Origin: Ilumatobacter sp963746265
GTDB taxonomy: Bacteria > Actinomycetota > Acidimicrobiia > Acidimicrobiales > Ilumatobacteraceae
Direction: 5' to 3'
DNA: 64,000 nucleotides
Assembly: GCA_963746265.1 (NCBI GenBank)
Contig: CAVVAM010000014.1
Span: forward strand, 372,001-436,000
Part shown: positions 8,541 to 16,745 of the stretch, in pieces
How positions within the stretch are numbered: the first letter of the stretch is position 1
How the letters are laid out: every line of letters starts with the position of its first letter
Program-made: the position numbers and the translations under genes
Notes under the pieces: generated by a model
The model's input: the letters and a program-made list of their open reading frames with translations, nothing else
Told to the model about the DNA's origin: nothing
Databases searched by the model: none

Positions 8541-10070
8541 ATGAACGTGTGTTCTTGGCAGGGCGCCAACGACGGCTCGGCGCAGCACGTCGAGCGTCGA
8601 GAGCTCCCGCTACCAGGTGGCTGGGATCCGCCGTTCGGGTTGGCGCTCTCCGGAGGTGGTTACCGCGCATCGCTCTACGCGCTCGGTGGGCTTCTCTACC
8701 TGGTGGATGCCCACGTCAATCGACGCGTGTCCGTGATCAGCTCCGTGTCCGGCAGCTCGATCTCGAGCGTCTACGTCGCCACGCATTGTGACTACGCGGA
8801 GGTCGAAGCCGATCAGTTTGAGCCGATCGCTCGTGATCTGGCCACGACCATCACGTCTCACGGCCTGGTGCACTCGACCTGGCTGTCTCGCGCCTTCGTC
8901 TACGTATTGCTCCTGGGTTCCCTCGCGGTCGCCGCCACCGTGCTCGCCGGGGTGCCGTTCGATCTGGCGTGGCCGCTGGACCTCGTGCTGCTCGGAGTCG
9001 TGGGTGTCGTCGCAGCGCTTCGTGGAACGGTCCTGGAGCACGCCATCGGAGCGGCGTTCTGTCACGCCGGTGCCCGTCAGGCGACACTGAGCGATCGCGC
9101 ACGTCAGTGTGATCACGTCGTCTGCTCGACCGATCTCATGTCGGCGCGGCCATACTTCTTCGTGGCCTCCAACGCCCGTGCGTACGTCGTCAGCGACCCA
9201 GGACTGGGGCCGTACAACTGGATGGACCACGACGACGTCCTCGCCAGGACTGCGGTACGTGCGTCTGCGGCGTACCCGGGTGGATTGCCCCCGCGTGCCC
9301 TGACGTGGCAGGGCGACCGCGTGCTCCTCTGTGACGGCGGCGTCTCGAACAACCTGGGGACTCAATGGTGGGAGACGATGGGGCCGACGCGGGCGTCGTT
9401 GAACACTGCGCCGGATCGGCTCCTCCCGCAAGATGTCGCCGTGCTCAACGCCACCACGCCGATCGGTTGGGCCAGACGGTGGCCGTTCCGCATTCCATGG
9501 ATCGCCGAAGTTGCGTCGGTCCAGCGATGCCTGGCCATCTTGTATCGGAACACCGTTCGACCGCGACTCTGGAACCTCGCAGAACAGTCCCGGCGACATC
9601 GCGAGGATCCAGTTCGCGTCGCTGGGCAGCAAGTCGCCGTCTCGATCAGTGACCCGATCGGCCACTTCGCGCGGTACGTGCTGTCGAACTCGGCAGCGCA
9701 AGAGGAAAGTCCTGAACGCCATCGCGAGGGCGCGACGAGCTCGAGTGCCGCAACGCGAGCCGAAACGTGGTGCACGGCCATCGACGGCCCCTGGGACGAG
9801 GACGGAGTGACCCCCTACTACCTCCTCGGTCTCCACAGCGTGGCCGCGGCGGTTCCGACGACGCTCTCACGACTCGACACAGAGACGGCGATCGACCTCA
9901 TGCATCTCGGCTACTTGCACACCATGGAGATTGGCCACGTAGCGTTCGGGATGCCGATATTGCCGCTCCCGAAGCGACACCAGTTCCTGAGATTCGTCAA
10001 CTCGTCGTCGACATCGACCGAGCACTGGCCGGGCAGCGGCTACGTGATCGAGTCCGTCGGCACCCAATAG
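8541..10070 (+). CDS. Patatin-like phospholipase, membrane-associated
   Basis: 509 aa from ATG at 8541; the frame stays open upstream to a TTG at 8403, but that part borders the IS remnant and looks non-coding. The oxyanion-hole motif SGGGYRAS (~36), the nucleophile region SVSGSSISS (~68, G-S-S-I rather than the patatin G-x-S-x-G) and the catalytic Asp in CDGGVSNN (~268) are present. Patatins hydrolyse acyl esters of membrane lipids. Two hydrophobic segments (VYVLLLGSLAVAATVLAG and LDLVLLGVVGVVAAL) fall between nucleophile and Asp, unusual for a soluble lipase and suggesting anchoring. It stands alone between mobile-element debris, so it may be accessory or imported. Confidence 0.8.
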   Translation: MNVCSWQGANDGSAQHVERRELPLPGGWDPPFGLALSGGGYRASLYALGGLLYLVDAHVNRRVSVISSVSGSSISSVYVATHCDYAEVEADQFEPIARDLATTITSHGLVHSTWLSRAFVYVLLLGSLAVAATVLAGVPFDLAWPLDLVLLGVVGVVAALRGTVLEHAIGAAFCHAGARQATLSDRARQCDHVVCSTDLMSARPYFFVASNARAYVVSDPGLGPYNWMDHDDVLARTAVRASAAYPGGLPPRALTWQGDRVLLCDGGVSNNLGTQWWETMGPTRASLNTAPDRLLPQDVAVLNATTPIGWARRWPFRIPWIAEVASVQRCLAILYRNTVRPRLWNLAEQSRRHREDPVRVAGQQVAVSISDPIGHFARYVLSNSAAQEESPERHREGATSSSAATRAETWCTAIDGPWDEDGVTPYYLLGLHSVAAAVPTTLSRLDTETAIDLMHLGYLHTMEIGHVAFGMPILPLPKRHQFLRFVNSSSTSTEHWPGSGYVIESVGTQ

Positions 10071-10902
10071 GTAGACGCGAATCGGGCGGTAGCCGATCTC
10101 CCGGGACTCGACAGGTCGGAACGCGCGGCGACGCGCTACGCCGCATTGCGTTGGCGACTCGTCACAGTCGGCGCGCTAGCGGGTCGGCCGAACCCACCGT
10201 GACCCCGCCGCCACGCAGACGTCGATCTCGCTCGCGTCGAGCGGGACGTCAGCACTCAACGAGTAGGCATCCGCATCGACCAGCGCAAGCCCTGCCCGTC
10301 TGGCCGCATCGGTCCACAGTGTGGCCTGCTCCTCCATTGGGATCTCGGGCGGGTCGACGCGGCTGACCGCACCGCACAGCGCCGACGGAGTAGACGATCC
10401 ACGCCGCCGTGCGCCGCACGAACGGAACCTCGGTTCTACCCGATCGAGCAGCTCCACGACCCGGCCGGCCGGCGTTCCCCAGAGGGTGCGGTGAGCAACA
10501 CAACCGCACCGGCCAGCACCGTCGCAAGGCCATCAGAGACGTTGCCCACGACCGGCAGGGTCCTCTGTCAGAATCTCACTCACATATCAGTGCTCCGAGC
10601 GGTTCGTCGGACACCACTTGGCCGCCATCGAGGCCGGCGGTGCAGCCGCGAATCGTCGGTCCCACGGCAGGACTGCTCCCAATTTCGTCGTCATCGCCGA
10701 CGAAACGGCCTCCCACGCACGTGTCTGCGCGATCGTTCAGGATTGCGTGATCATTTCGTGATCACCGACCTTCTCCCGAGGGGCAAGGTCCTGATCGATC
10801 GATCCGCCGGCGTCACGGATGGACCCTCGCCGAACGGGCCCGACCAGAGAATTGTAACGGCAGGGCGCCATCCGGGCTTGTCGTAGGTCGTCAACTCAGA
10901 AG
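10071..10902. other. Gene-poor stretch between patatin gene and split tRNA-Leu
   Basis: About 830 bp with no recognisable gene apart from the doubtful small frame at 10176-10457. A perfect 7-bp inverted repeat with a 5-nt loop (10747-10753 and 10759-10765) could be a small operator but has no context. Together with the IS remnants on both sides, this looks like decayed accessory DNA. Confidence 0.5.
10176..10457 (-). CDS. Small hypothetical protein or gene remnant
   Basis: 93 codons. The second half (from ~residue 36) has codon use with G/C at third positions like the neighbours, the first half less so, which suggests the 3' end of a former larger gene. No motif is recognised. It could be spurious. 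Confidence 0.25.
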   Translation of the reverse strand: MELLDRVEPRFRSCGARRRGSSTPSALCGAVSRVDPPEIPMEEQATLWTDAARRAGLALVDADAYSLSADVPLDASEIDVCVAAGSRWVRPTR

Positions 10903-10952
10903 TGCCCGGGGCGGGATTCGAACCCGCACGTACGTTCGTACAGGGGGGTTTA
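10903..10952 (-). pseudogene. tRNA-Leu 3' portion (anticodon loop to acceptor end)
   Basis: Read on the minus strand, this contains the anticodon-stem 3' strand, a long variable arm (GTAC-GAAC-GTAC), an intact T arm (GCGGG-TTCGAAT-CCCGC) and the acceptor strand CCCGGGC followed by A. The acceptor strand is the exact complement of GCCCGGG at 13521-13527. The 5' half of the tRNA is missing here: upstream of TAAACC the sequence no longer matches a tRNA. Bases 10918-10952 are one copy of the 35-bp repeat whose partner is at 13459-13493. Confidence 0.75.
10918..10952. repeat. 35-bp direct repeat, left copy (att-like)
   Basis: Identical to 13459-13493 except for one base in the variable-arm loop. 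The repeat starts in the T loop and ends in the anticodon loop of a tRNA-Leu. Tyrosine integrases commonly recombine in the 3' part of tRNA genes, so this is best read as one attachment-site remnant of an element that has lost its integrase. Confidence 0.7.
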
Positions 10953-12485
10953 GATTGGGTTCTGGGTTTGTCGGGTTCGGTCTCGTGAGCTGGTGTGGGG
11001 TGCTGGATGGCGCAGCGATCGAAGTCGGGGCGTGTTGAAGCGGGTTTCGTGCTGGGCGGGTTGTCAGCGCTGGTCGTGTGCTGCGGCGCGCCTGACCGCG
11101 GTGTGATCGTCAGGTCGGCGCAGGTCGCAGCAGCCGCAGCGTGTCGAGCGCAGTTGTGAACGTGTCGGCCCATGGCCATCGGGTCGGGAGTCGCAAGATG
11201 GCGCGTCCGGCGCGGTTGACGAACCTGCCCGGCATCGCAGCGAGGCGGGTGCGCATGGTGCGGGCAACGGTGAGTTCGCCGTCGACGCGCACCTTGCCGA
11301 GGGTTGCGGTCCAGCGGATCAGGTTGTGGGCGAGCACTGCGGTTTGCAGCCAGGCAGAGTTGGCGTGGAAGTTGCCGGAGGGGACGTGTTCGAGCCCGGC
11401 GCCCTCTTTGAGGTCGCGGATGGCGAGTTCGACCACGGCGTGCTGGCGGTGGAACCGGTCGATGTCGACGGCGTCACCGTCGAGATCGGTGAGGAACGCG
11501 TGGTGCCGCCAGTCGGGGAACAGCCGCTGTTGCGTGGTCTCGATCAGGCGGGTGCGCCGCACGATGAGTCGTCGGGTCACCCGGTGTTTCCCGCTGCCGG
11601 TGGTGTAAGCGCATTCGGCCACCTGGGCGTGGCCGCCGGGTGTGTAGTCGATGTCCACCCATCCGTCACCGTCGATGCTGGCGATCGCGGCGGCGATGCT
11701 GCGGTGGCCAGCGCGAACGGCCATCGTGTAGCGCACGTTGTGCCGGTTCAACACGGCGATGGTGTCGTTGGACCAGAAGCCGGCATCGAACCGCATCGTC
11801 AACTCCCCAGTCGCTCCGGCGCGGCGGACCCGGGCGACGAGTTCATCGATGAACCGGCGTGCTCCGCGTTGGGTGTTCGCAGCTCCTTTGCGCATCCGAG
11901 CGTGCAGCACCTCACCGGTGTCAGCCCGTGTGGCCAGGATCGGGTGATAGCCGAGGACCTTGGTGTAGCCGTAGCTGGCCCCACCCTTGAGCTTGCCGGC
12001 GACCTCGCAGATCGTCGAGTCGATGTCGATCACCAGCGGCCGGTCGCCGGGTCCGGCGCCGAGTGCCCAGGCCCGCTCAACGGCTCGGCCGATGACGGCT
12101 TCGAGTTGGCGGACGTGACCGAACGTGAACGACCGCAAGAACGTCCCGATCGTCGACGGTGCCATTACCCGATGCCCCACGACCTTGTCGGTCGAACCGG
12201 CGCGCAGCACATCGACGTGATCGATGTGCGATGCCCCGGCGATGATCGCGTGCACGAGGGTCAACACCTTGCGGCCCGGGCGGGCGCCGCCAACCCGACC
12301 AACCAGGCGCACCATCGAGTCGATCAACGCCTCCAGACCGAGCCGCTGGGACAGCGTTGCGAACGCCAACAAGCCGGCGTTGGCGACCAGGTTCGGGTCA
12401 TCAAAGGTCGCGTCGATCCGGTCGATGCTGTGCGATACTCGCGTCACTGGAAGTGTCTCCTTGAGCTGGGATGATTGTGATGTTC
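10953..12485 (-). mobile_element. IS1380-type insertion sequence, left copy
   Basis: Element carrying the intact transposase. Its upstream end lies at the 19-bp imperfect palindrome 12476-12494, shared with the opposing element. The downstream end is not fixed; I place it between the tRNA fragment and the transposase stop because no terminal inverted repeat could be matched there. Confidence 0.5.
11110..12447 (-). CDS. IS1380-family transposase, apparently intact
   Basis: 445 aa, normal length for the family. The DDE-type signatures are present: DIDSTICEV (first Asp), RFDAGFWS (second Asp) and VELAIRDLKEG (Glu). The N-terminus (SIDRIDATFDD) and the C-terminus (LRLPTRWPWADTFTTALD) are both typical, so the reading frame is complete. 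It is transcribed away from a second, damaged IS1380 copy, and their upstream ends abut near 12485. The 3' flank (10953-11109) holds no gene. Confidence 0.92.
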   Translation of the reverse strand: MTRVSHSIDRIDATFDDPNLVANAGLLAFATLSQRLGLEALIDSMVRLVGRVGGARPGRKVLTLVHAIIAGASHIDHVDVLRAGSTDKVVGHRVMAPSTIGTFLRSFTFGHVRQLEAVIGRAVERAWALGAGPGDRPLVIDIDSTICEVAGKLKGGASYGYTKVLGYHPILATRADTGEVLHARMRKGAANTQRGARRFIDELVARVRRAGATGELTMRFDAGFWSNDTIAVLNRHNVRYTMAVRAGHRSIAAAIASIDGDGWVDIDYTPGGHAQVAECAYTTGSGKHRVTRRLIVRRTRLIETTQQRLFPDWRHHAFLTDLDGDAVDIDRFHRQHAVVELAIRDLKEGAGLEHVPSGNFHANSAWLQTAVLAHNLIRWTATLGKVRVDGELTVARTMRTRLAAMPGRFVNRAGRAILRLPTRWPWADTFTTALDTLRLLRPAPT

Positions 12486-12519
12486 AACGTCACAACACCA
12501 ACCAGCTCGGGAGGCACTT
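12449..12519. repeat. Inverted upstream ends of two head-to-head IS1380 copies
   Basis: GAAGTGTCTCCTTGAGCTGG at the left is mirrored by the complement of ACCAGCTCGGGAGGCACTTT at the right, and the centre is a near-palindrome TGTGATGTT-C-AACGTCACA (12476-12494). These are the corresponding terminal regions of two related IS elements facing away from each other, diverged by several bases. Confidence 0.65.
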
Positions 12520-12522
12520 TCT

Positions 12523-13458
12523 GTGTGGCCAGTATCGCGAACCATCGACCGCTACGACACGGTCTTCGATATAAAATATCATGAGGCTGATCTCCAACGC
12601 CGGGCTGATCGTCACCGCGACGCTGATGATGCGCCTAGGTGTGGAGCAGCTCACGACACGCTGTGCGCACCGGACCGCAAGATCTGCACCCTGATGATCT
12701 CGACTCGACGATCTGCGAAGTGCATGGTCACGCCAAGCACGCGCACGCGACCGCCATCGGACAGCTGCTCGCAGTCGCGCCGAACCGCCGAGACTTTCTC
12801 GAGGATGCGCAAAGGCTCGGCCGGATCATCGCGCGGCGTGGTCCGCTTCATCGACGAGGTTGCCGCAATCGTCCGCCGAGCCGGCGCCACGGGGCCGGTC
12901 ACGGTGCGCGCCGATTCAGGGTTCTGGTCCTGGAAACTGATCGACCGCTTGAACCGGCATCGAATCGCCTGGTCGATCACCGTCACCAGCCACGCCAAGA
13001 TCAAAGCCACGATCGCCCAGATTCCCGACGACGCCTGGCAACAGATCGATTACACCGCGGGCGGGGTCGCCCAGGTCGCCGAGTGCGTCTACACCGTTGG
13101 TCGGCGCGGCTCATCGAAGTTCCGCACCGTCCGGTTGGTGGTGCGTCGCACCCGCTTCACCGAGCCAGCCCAGCTCCGGCTGTTTCCCGAGTGGCGCCAC
13201 CACGCGTTCATCACCAACCGCTGTGACCTCAGCGCTGTCGAAGCCGACGCCTTCCACCGCCACCACGCCGTCGTCGAACTCGCGATCCGCGACCTCAAAG
13301 CCGGCGGCGCCGAACACATACCTTCCGGGCACTACCCAGCGAATGCCGCCTGGTTCGCCTGCGCCGTGATCGCCCACAACCTCACCCGCTGGGCCTGCCA
13401 GCTCGCCGATCAGCCGACCGTCACCAGCGTCACGTTCCGGAACCGCATCACCGCCACC
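12523..13458 (+). pseudogene. IS1380-family transposase, internally deleted and truncated
   Basis: The start (SRTIDRYDTVFD) and most of the second half (GVVRFIDEVAAIVRRAGATG, RADSGFWS, VELAIRDLKAGG) match IS1380 transposases. The segment with the first catalytic Asp is collapsed by frameshifts and deletion: STICEV is readable only in another frame. The C-terminal ~70 residues are replaced at 13458/13459 by tRNA-Leu sequence, so the element was cut there. It is a different subtype from the intact copy and cannot be active. Confidence 0.85.
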
Positions 13459-13493
13459 TCGAACCCGCACGTACTTTCGTACAGGGGGGTTTA
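13459..13493. repeat. 35-bp direct repeat, right copy (att-like)
   Basis: Partner of 10918-10952 with one mismatch (GAAA versus GAAC in the variable-arm loop read on the minus strand). It is contiguous with the 5' half of tRNA-Leu and abuts the truncated transposase directly on its left. Confidence 0.7.
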
Positions 13494-13527
13494 AGCCCCC
13501 CGTGTCTGCCAATTCCACCACCCGGGC
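13459..13527 (-). pseudogene. tRNA-Leu(UAA) 5' portion, lacking T-arm closure and acceptor 3' strand
   Basis: On the minus strand: acceptor GCCCGGG, D-arm region GGTGGAATTGGCAGACAC, anticodon stem GGGGG with loop CTTAAAC (anticodon TAA) and CCCCC, and a type II variable arm GTAC-GAAA-GTAC. GCGGGTTCGA then begins the T arm, but the next bases (GGTGGC) cannot close it and no CCCGGGC follows. The missing 3' end is present 2.5 kb away at 10903-10917. As it stands the gene cannot give a functional tRNA, so another tRNA-Leu(UAA) must exist elsewhere. Confidence 0.8.
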
Positions 13528-13684
13528 GCGATCGGCACGCTACTGGCCGGCCGACGGCAGTGGCTCCGCCACCGACATCGACGGCGACGAGATCGGGCAC
13601 CCGTGAGGCCTCCTGGTTCGCCTGGAGCCAACTCCACCCCGAGACACTGCTCCGGCCCAACGACGCTGGCTGACCCCGGACGCC

Positions 13685-14635
13685 TCATCGGTCGGCAGTC
13701 GGCGCCGCCTCCCGGAACCAAGCCACGGTCGCGGCGATCGAATCGGACATGGGGGTCGGCGTGATGCCGAGCTCCTGTTCGGCCTTGGAGCTGTCGACGA
13801 GGAACGGCTGCGTGAACTCGTAGAGCATCTCGTCGAGCTCGCGCACCGTCGGGTTGAGCACACCGATGGCCCGCAGCAACCAACGCGGTGTCGCACTGAT
13901 CTTGATCGGTGAACCGATCTCGTCGGCGATCGTGTCGATGACCCCACGAGTCGACATCGCCGGCGCGTTCGGGACGTGGTACACCTCGCCCAGCACGTTG
14001 CCACGGGTTCCGAGCGCAGCCAGAGTTCTGCCGGCGTCCACCGTGTAGGTGTAACTGTGGGGCTGATCCGGATCGCCGATCACTCGTGCCGGCTTGCTCT
14101 GCAAAGCGGCACCGATGACCATGTCTCCCAACGGCGACTGCAGCCCGGATCGCGGGCCGAAGTAGTCGGAGGCACGGGCCGTCGCCACCGAGAGTCGACC
14201 CGCTTCGTGGAGCGAACGAAGTTGCTCGGCCATCGCACGACGAACCCGCCCTTTGCGAGTGTGCGCCGCCGTCGCCGTTGTCTCCGACATCGGCGCGCCG
14301 TGGGTGTCGCCGTACATGTACAGGTTCTCGAACGAGACCAGACGGGCATCAGCAGATCGAGCGGCTCTGATCACCGCCTCCTGCAATTTCGGGAACGCCT
14401 CGGCCCACTGGTGATACGCCGGGTTGAGGCACTGGTACACCACTGCGGCTCCGCTTGCCGCCGCCGTCGCGACGTCCGGATCGGAGGCATCGCCGGCCAC
14501 CACCTCGACCTCGGGTGCGACATCGGCCCGCCCGGACCGATTCACCACTCGGACGTCATGGCCGTGGGCCAACAACTCGTCGACCGTGGCCAGCCCGATC
14601 GGCCCCGTACCGAACACCACGTGCAGATCACTCAC
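13685..14635 (-). CDS. NAD(P)-dependent epimerase/dehydratase-like protein (extended SDR)
   Basis: 316 aa. The N-terminus MSDLHVVFGTGPIGLATVDEL is a Rossmann fold in which the usual TGGxGxxG glycine motif is replaced by GTGPIGLA, as in atypical SDRs that act more like nucleotide-sugar or NmrA-like reductases. A nucleotide-sugar-type C-terminal substrate domain follows (DYFGPR, HSYTYTVDAGR). The usual YxxxK is not clear, so the reaction cannot be given. The gene stands alone beside the tRNA fragment, with 157 bp of non-coding DNA between. Confidence 0.8.
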   Translation of the reverse strand: MSDLHVVFGTGPIGLATVDELLAHGHDVRVVNRSGRADVAPEVEVVAGDASDPDVATAAASGAAVVYQCLNPAYHQWAEAFPKLQEAVIRAARSADARLVSFENLYMYGDTHGAPMSETTATAAHTRKGRVRRAMAEQLRSLHEAGRLSVATARASDYFGPRSGLQSPLGDMVIGAALQSKPARVIGDPDQPHSYTYTVDAGRTLAALGTRGNVLGEVYHVPNAPAMSTRGVIDTIADEIGSPIKISATPRWLLRAIGVLNPTVRELDEMLYEFTQPFLVDSSKAEQELGITPTPMSDSIAATVAWFREAAPTADR

Positions 14636-14745
14636 CTCGGAACCTCCGGTGTCGACGCCCTCACCGCACGGTACGCCACTCGCGCATCGGTGTCACGGCG
14701 ACACCCCATTCGGCGAACCATCGGATCAGCCCGCCCGAGGGCTCA

Positions 14746-15093
14746 TCACGCCACACGCGCGATCGGATCGCGACGGCGATCGTCGAACCGATCGGCACCG
14801 CACTGCGCCCACAGCTCGCCGCGCAGTCGATCGGACTCGGGCGCCGTCAGATCGTTCGCGGCGATGACGCCTTCGATCATGTCGGCCAACACGGCAACCC
14901 ACGGCCGACCCCGGAGCCGCACCGACACGATCGCCCCGTCGTCACGGCGCCGGATCGAGCGGTCGACACCGACCAGCCGCGGCGGACACCGGAAACTCGG
15001 ACCCACCAAGCCGCGTCGACGCGCTTCGTGAGTCAGCGTGCGTGCTGCCGACGCGAAGTCGACCGTGGAGGCCGAGGCGGGCGAGGTGGACAT
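14746..15093 (-). CDS. Conserved hypothetical protein, 115 aa
   Basis: ATG at 15093 (MSTSPASAS) is chosen over an ATG 15 bp upstream; neither has a strong ribosome site. Codon use is typical of the genome. The sequence (FASAARTLTHEARRRGLVGP, then RDDGAIVSVRLRGRPW and LADMIEGVIAAN) is a compact, Arg-rich helical protein. No known domain is recognised. It is divergent from the nuclease gene 95 bp away, so the two may share a promoter region. Confidence 0.6.
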   Translation of the reverse strand: MSTSPASASTVDFASAARTLTHEARRRGLVGPSFRCPPRLVGVDRSIRRRDDGAIVSVRLRGRPWVAVLADMIEGVIAANDLTAPESDRLRGELWAQCGADRFDDRRRDPIARVA

Positions 15094-15188
15094 GCCACCA
15101 TCGTGCACGAAGGGTGCGACACGGTGGTGGCCGACGCCATTCCGCGATCGACCTCCGCCGCGACACCGGATCGGTAGTGTCGGCCACG

Positions 15189-16127
15189 ATGTCCTCCACC
15201 GAGCATGCGGCCGGCCAACTCAGCCCGCTCCAGCAGAAGACGCTCGACCTCCTCCGCCGCGCACCGGATCCGATCGTGTTCGACACGGCCTTCGTCGCAT
15301 CGCTCCGCAACGACATCAACGAGGCCTTCGACGAATTCGGCGTCCGGCTCGGAGACGAATCGATCTTCATGAGCAAACACCGCGTCGCCAGCGTGCTCGG
15401 ATGTGAGGTCCAGCACCTCCTGACCGACGACTTCTCGTGGTCGCCGGCCCTCGCGGGTGGGCAGGTCGCGCACCGCGCCGTGCAGTTGATGGTCAACTGG
15501 CGCGGCGACCCCGTGCCGTCCGACGTCGTCGACGAGGCGATCGCCCGGCTCGCCGACGACGACTCCAGCCTCGGCGACTGGATCGAGGCGATGAGCGAGG
15601 CCGATCTGGCCGATCTGCGCGGCTTCGCCGTCGACAAGCTCATCAAGTTCCAGGAGTGCTTCCCGCCGCTCGACCGGCGAGCGGCTCCCACCGTCGAGTC
15701 GAGCGTGCGCTGGCCGGTCGAGGGGCCGATCGTGCTGGCGGGCAAGGTCGACCTCACACTCGGCCGACCCGCCGGGGCGGAGAGCCGAAAGGTGATCATC
15801 GACCTGAAGACCGGCTGGGTGGCCCCCAAGCATCGTGACGACCTCAGGTTCTATGCGCTCGTCGAGACCTTGCGCACCCAGATCCCGCCGCGCAAGCTCG
15901 CCTCGTTCTACCTCGACGCCGGGGAGCCGGTCGTCGAAGACGTGACCGAGCGAACGCTGCTCACCGCGAGCCGCCGCATGCTCGACGCCGTCAACGCCGA
16001 GATCGAGCTCACGGTCGAGGGTCGGACCCCGGTCAAGCAACCGGGCACGTCCTGTCGCTGGTGCCCGATCAGCGACGACTGCGACGAGGGTCAGGTGTAC
16101 CTGCGCGGCACCGTCGAACGCGACTGA
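15189..16127 (+). CDS. PD-(D/E)XK nuclease family protein (RecB/Cas4-like, probable Fe-S)
   Basis: 312 aa from ATG at 15189. The core has an alpha-helical His motif (GGQVAHRAVQ, ~90), the metal-binding Asp in GKVDLTL (~188) and IIDLKTGW (D-x-K, ~205), which together form a PD-(D/E)XK site of the RecB/AddB/Cas4 type. Cys in VLGCEV (~76) plus the C-terminal CRWCPISDDC (~293) gives the four-cysteine arrangement that holds a 4Fe-4S cluster in these nucleases. It is free-standing, with no helicase or Cas genes nearby, so a DNA-repair or end-processing role is likely but the partner is unknown. Confidence 0.8.
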   Translation: MSSTEHAAGQLSPLQQKTLDLLRRAPDPIVFDTAFVASLRNDINEAFDEFGVRLGDESIFMSKHRVASVLGCEVQHLLTDDFSWSPALAGGQVAHRAVQLMVNWRGDPVPSDVVDEAIARLADDDSSLGDWIEAMSEADLADLRGFAVDKLIKFQECFPPLDRRAAPTVESSVRWPVEGPIVLAGKVDLTLGRPAGAESRKVIIDLKTGWVAPKHRDDLRFYALVETLRTQIPPRKLASFYLDAGEPVVEDVTERTLLTASRRMLDAVNAEIELTVEGRTPVKQPGTSCRWCPISDDCDEGQVYLRGTVERD

Positions 16128-16133
16128 CCGGGG

Positions 16134-16745
16134 TCAGCGGCCGTCGACCACCGACATCGCCGCCACCGCCGTTCCGAGCCCGGCGGCCGAACGGATCGTT
16201 GCGATGCGGCGGCCCGGCTGCACCGCCGGCTTGGGTGACCTCAGGAGGTCGCCGGCCATGGCGACCAGTGCATCGAGGTCGTGCACGCCGACCACCAACC
16301 CCCACAGGCCGGCGCGCTCCACGCGAGTGTTCTCGACCACCTCGACGATGCATCCTCGCACGCCGCCCTGATCGTCGAATCGATGGAAGGCCTGTCGCAC
16401 CGAGTCGGTCTCACGGATCCGACGCTGCGCGAGCCCCAACACCGACTCGATCGCCGCCGACGTTCGATCGAGCGAGTCGGTCATCACGACGATGTGGTCG
16501 AGCTCGAACGCTCCGTTGGGATGCTCGATCCCGCAGACCTCCTGACCCGGCGCGAGCGGAACCCCGTCGACGTCGTCGGGAAGGTCCATCACGCCGGCGA
16601 CCACCAACCCGGCCACGTCGGCGTCGAAGACGAGAGCACCGTTCGCGAGCGGAACTCGACCGTGATCGTCGAGTGCGAACCCCAGCGATGTCCAGGGGTC
16701 GGCCGCTCCTCGAACCGACACGGCCGCGAGACGAACGCCCGTCAT
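16134..16745 (-). CDS. VOC-family (glyoxalase-like) protein
   Basis: 203 aa. The start is ATG at 16745, where ATGA overlaps the stop of the prolyl oligopeptidase gene; a longer opening runs into that gene. The pattern FELDHIVVMTDSLDRTSAAI begins a VOC beta-alpha-beta-beta-beta module with metal-ligand-like His. A second, weaker half precedes it. VOC proteins include glyoxalases, dioxygenases and resistance proteins; the reaction cannot be inferred. Coupling to the peptidase suggests co-expression. It is convergent with the nuclease gene, 6 bp apart. Confidence 0.8.
   Translation of the reverse strand: MTGVRLAAVSVRGAADPWTSLGFALDDHGRVPLANGALVFDADVAGLVVAGVMDLPDDVDGVPLAPGQEVCGIEHPNGAFELDHIVVMTDSLDRTSAAIESVLGLAQRRIRETDSVRQAFHRFDDQGGVRGCIVEVVENTRVERAGLWGLVVGVHDLDALVAMAGDLLRSPKPAVQPGRRIATIRSAAGLGTAVAAMSVVDGR

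Noticed and set aside
10491..10886. Plus-strand small frame in the gene-poor stretch
   Set aside because: Codon use does not match the genome, there is no ribosome site, and overlapping frames are equally open.
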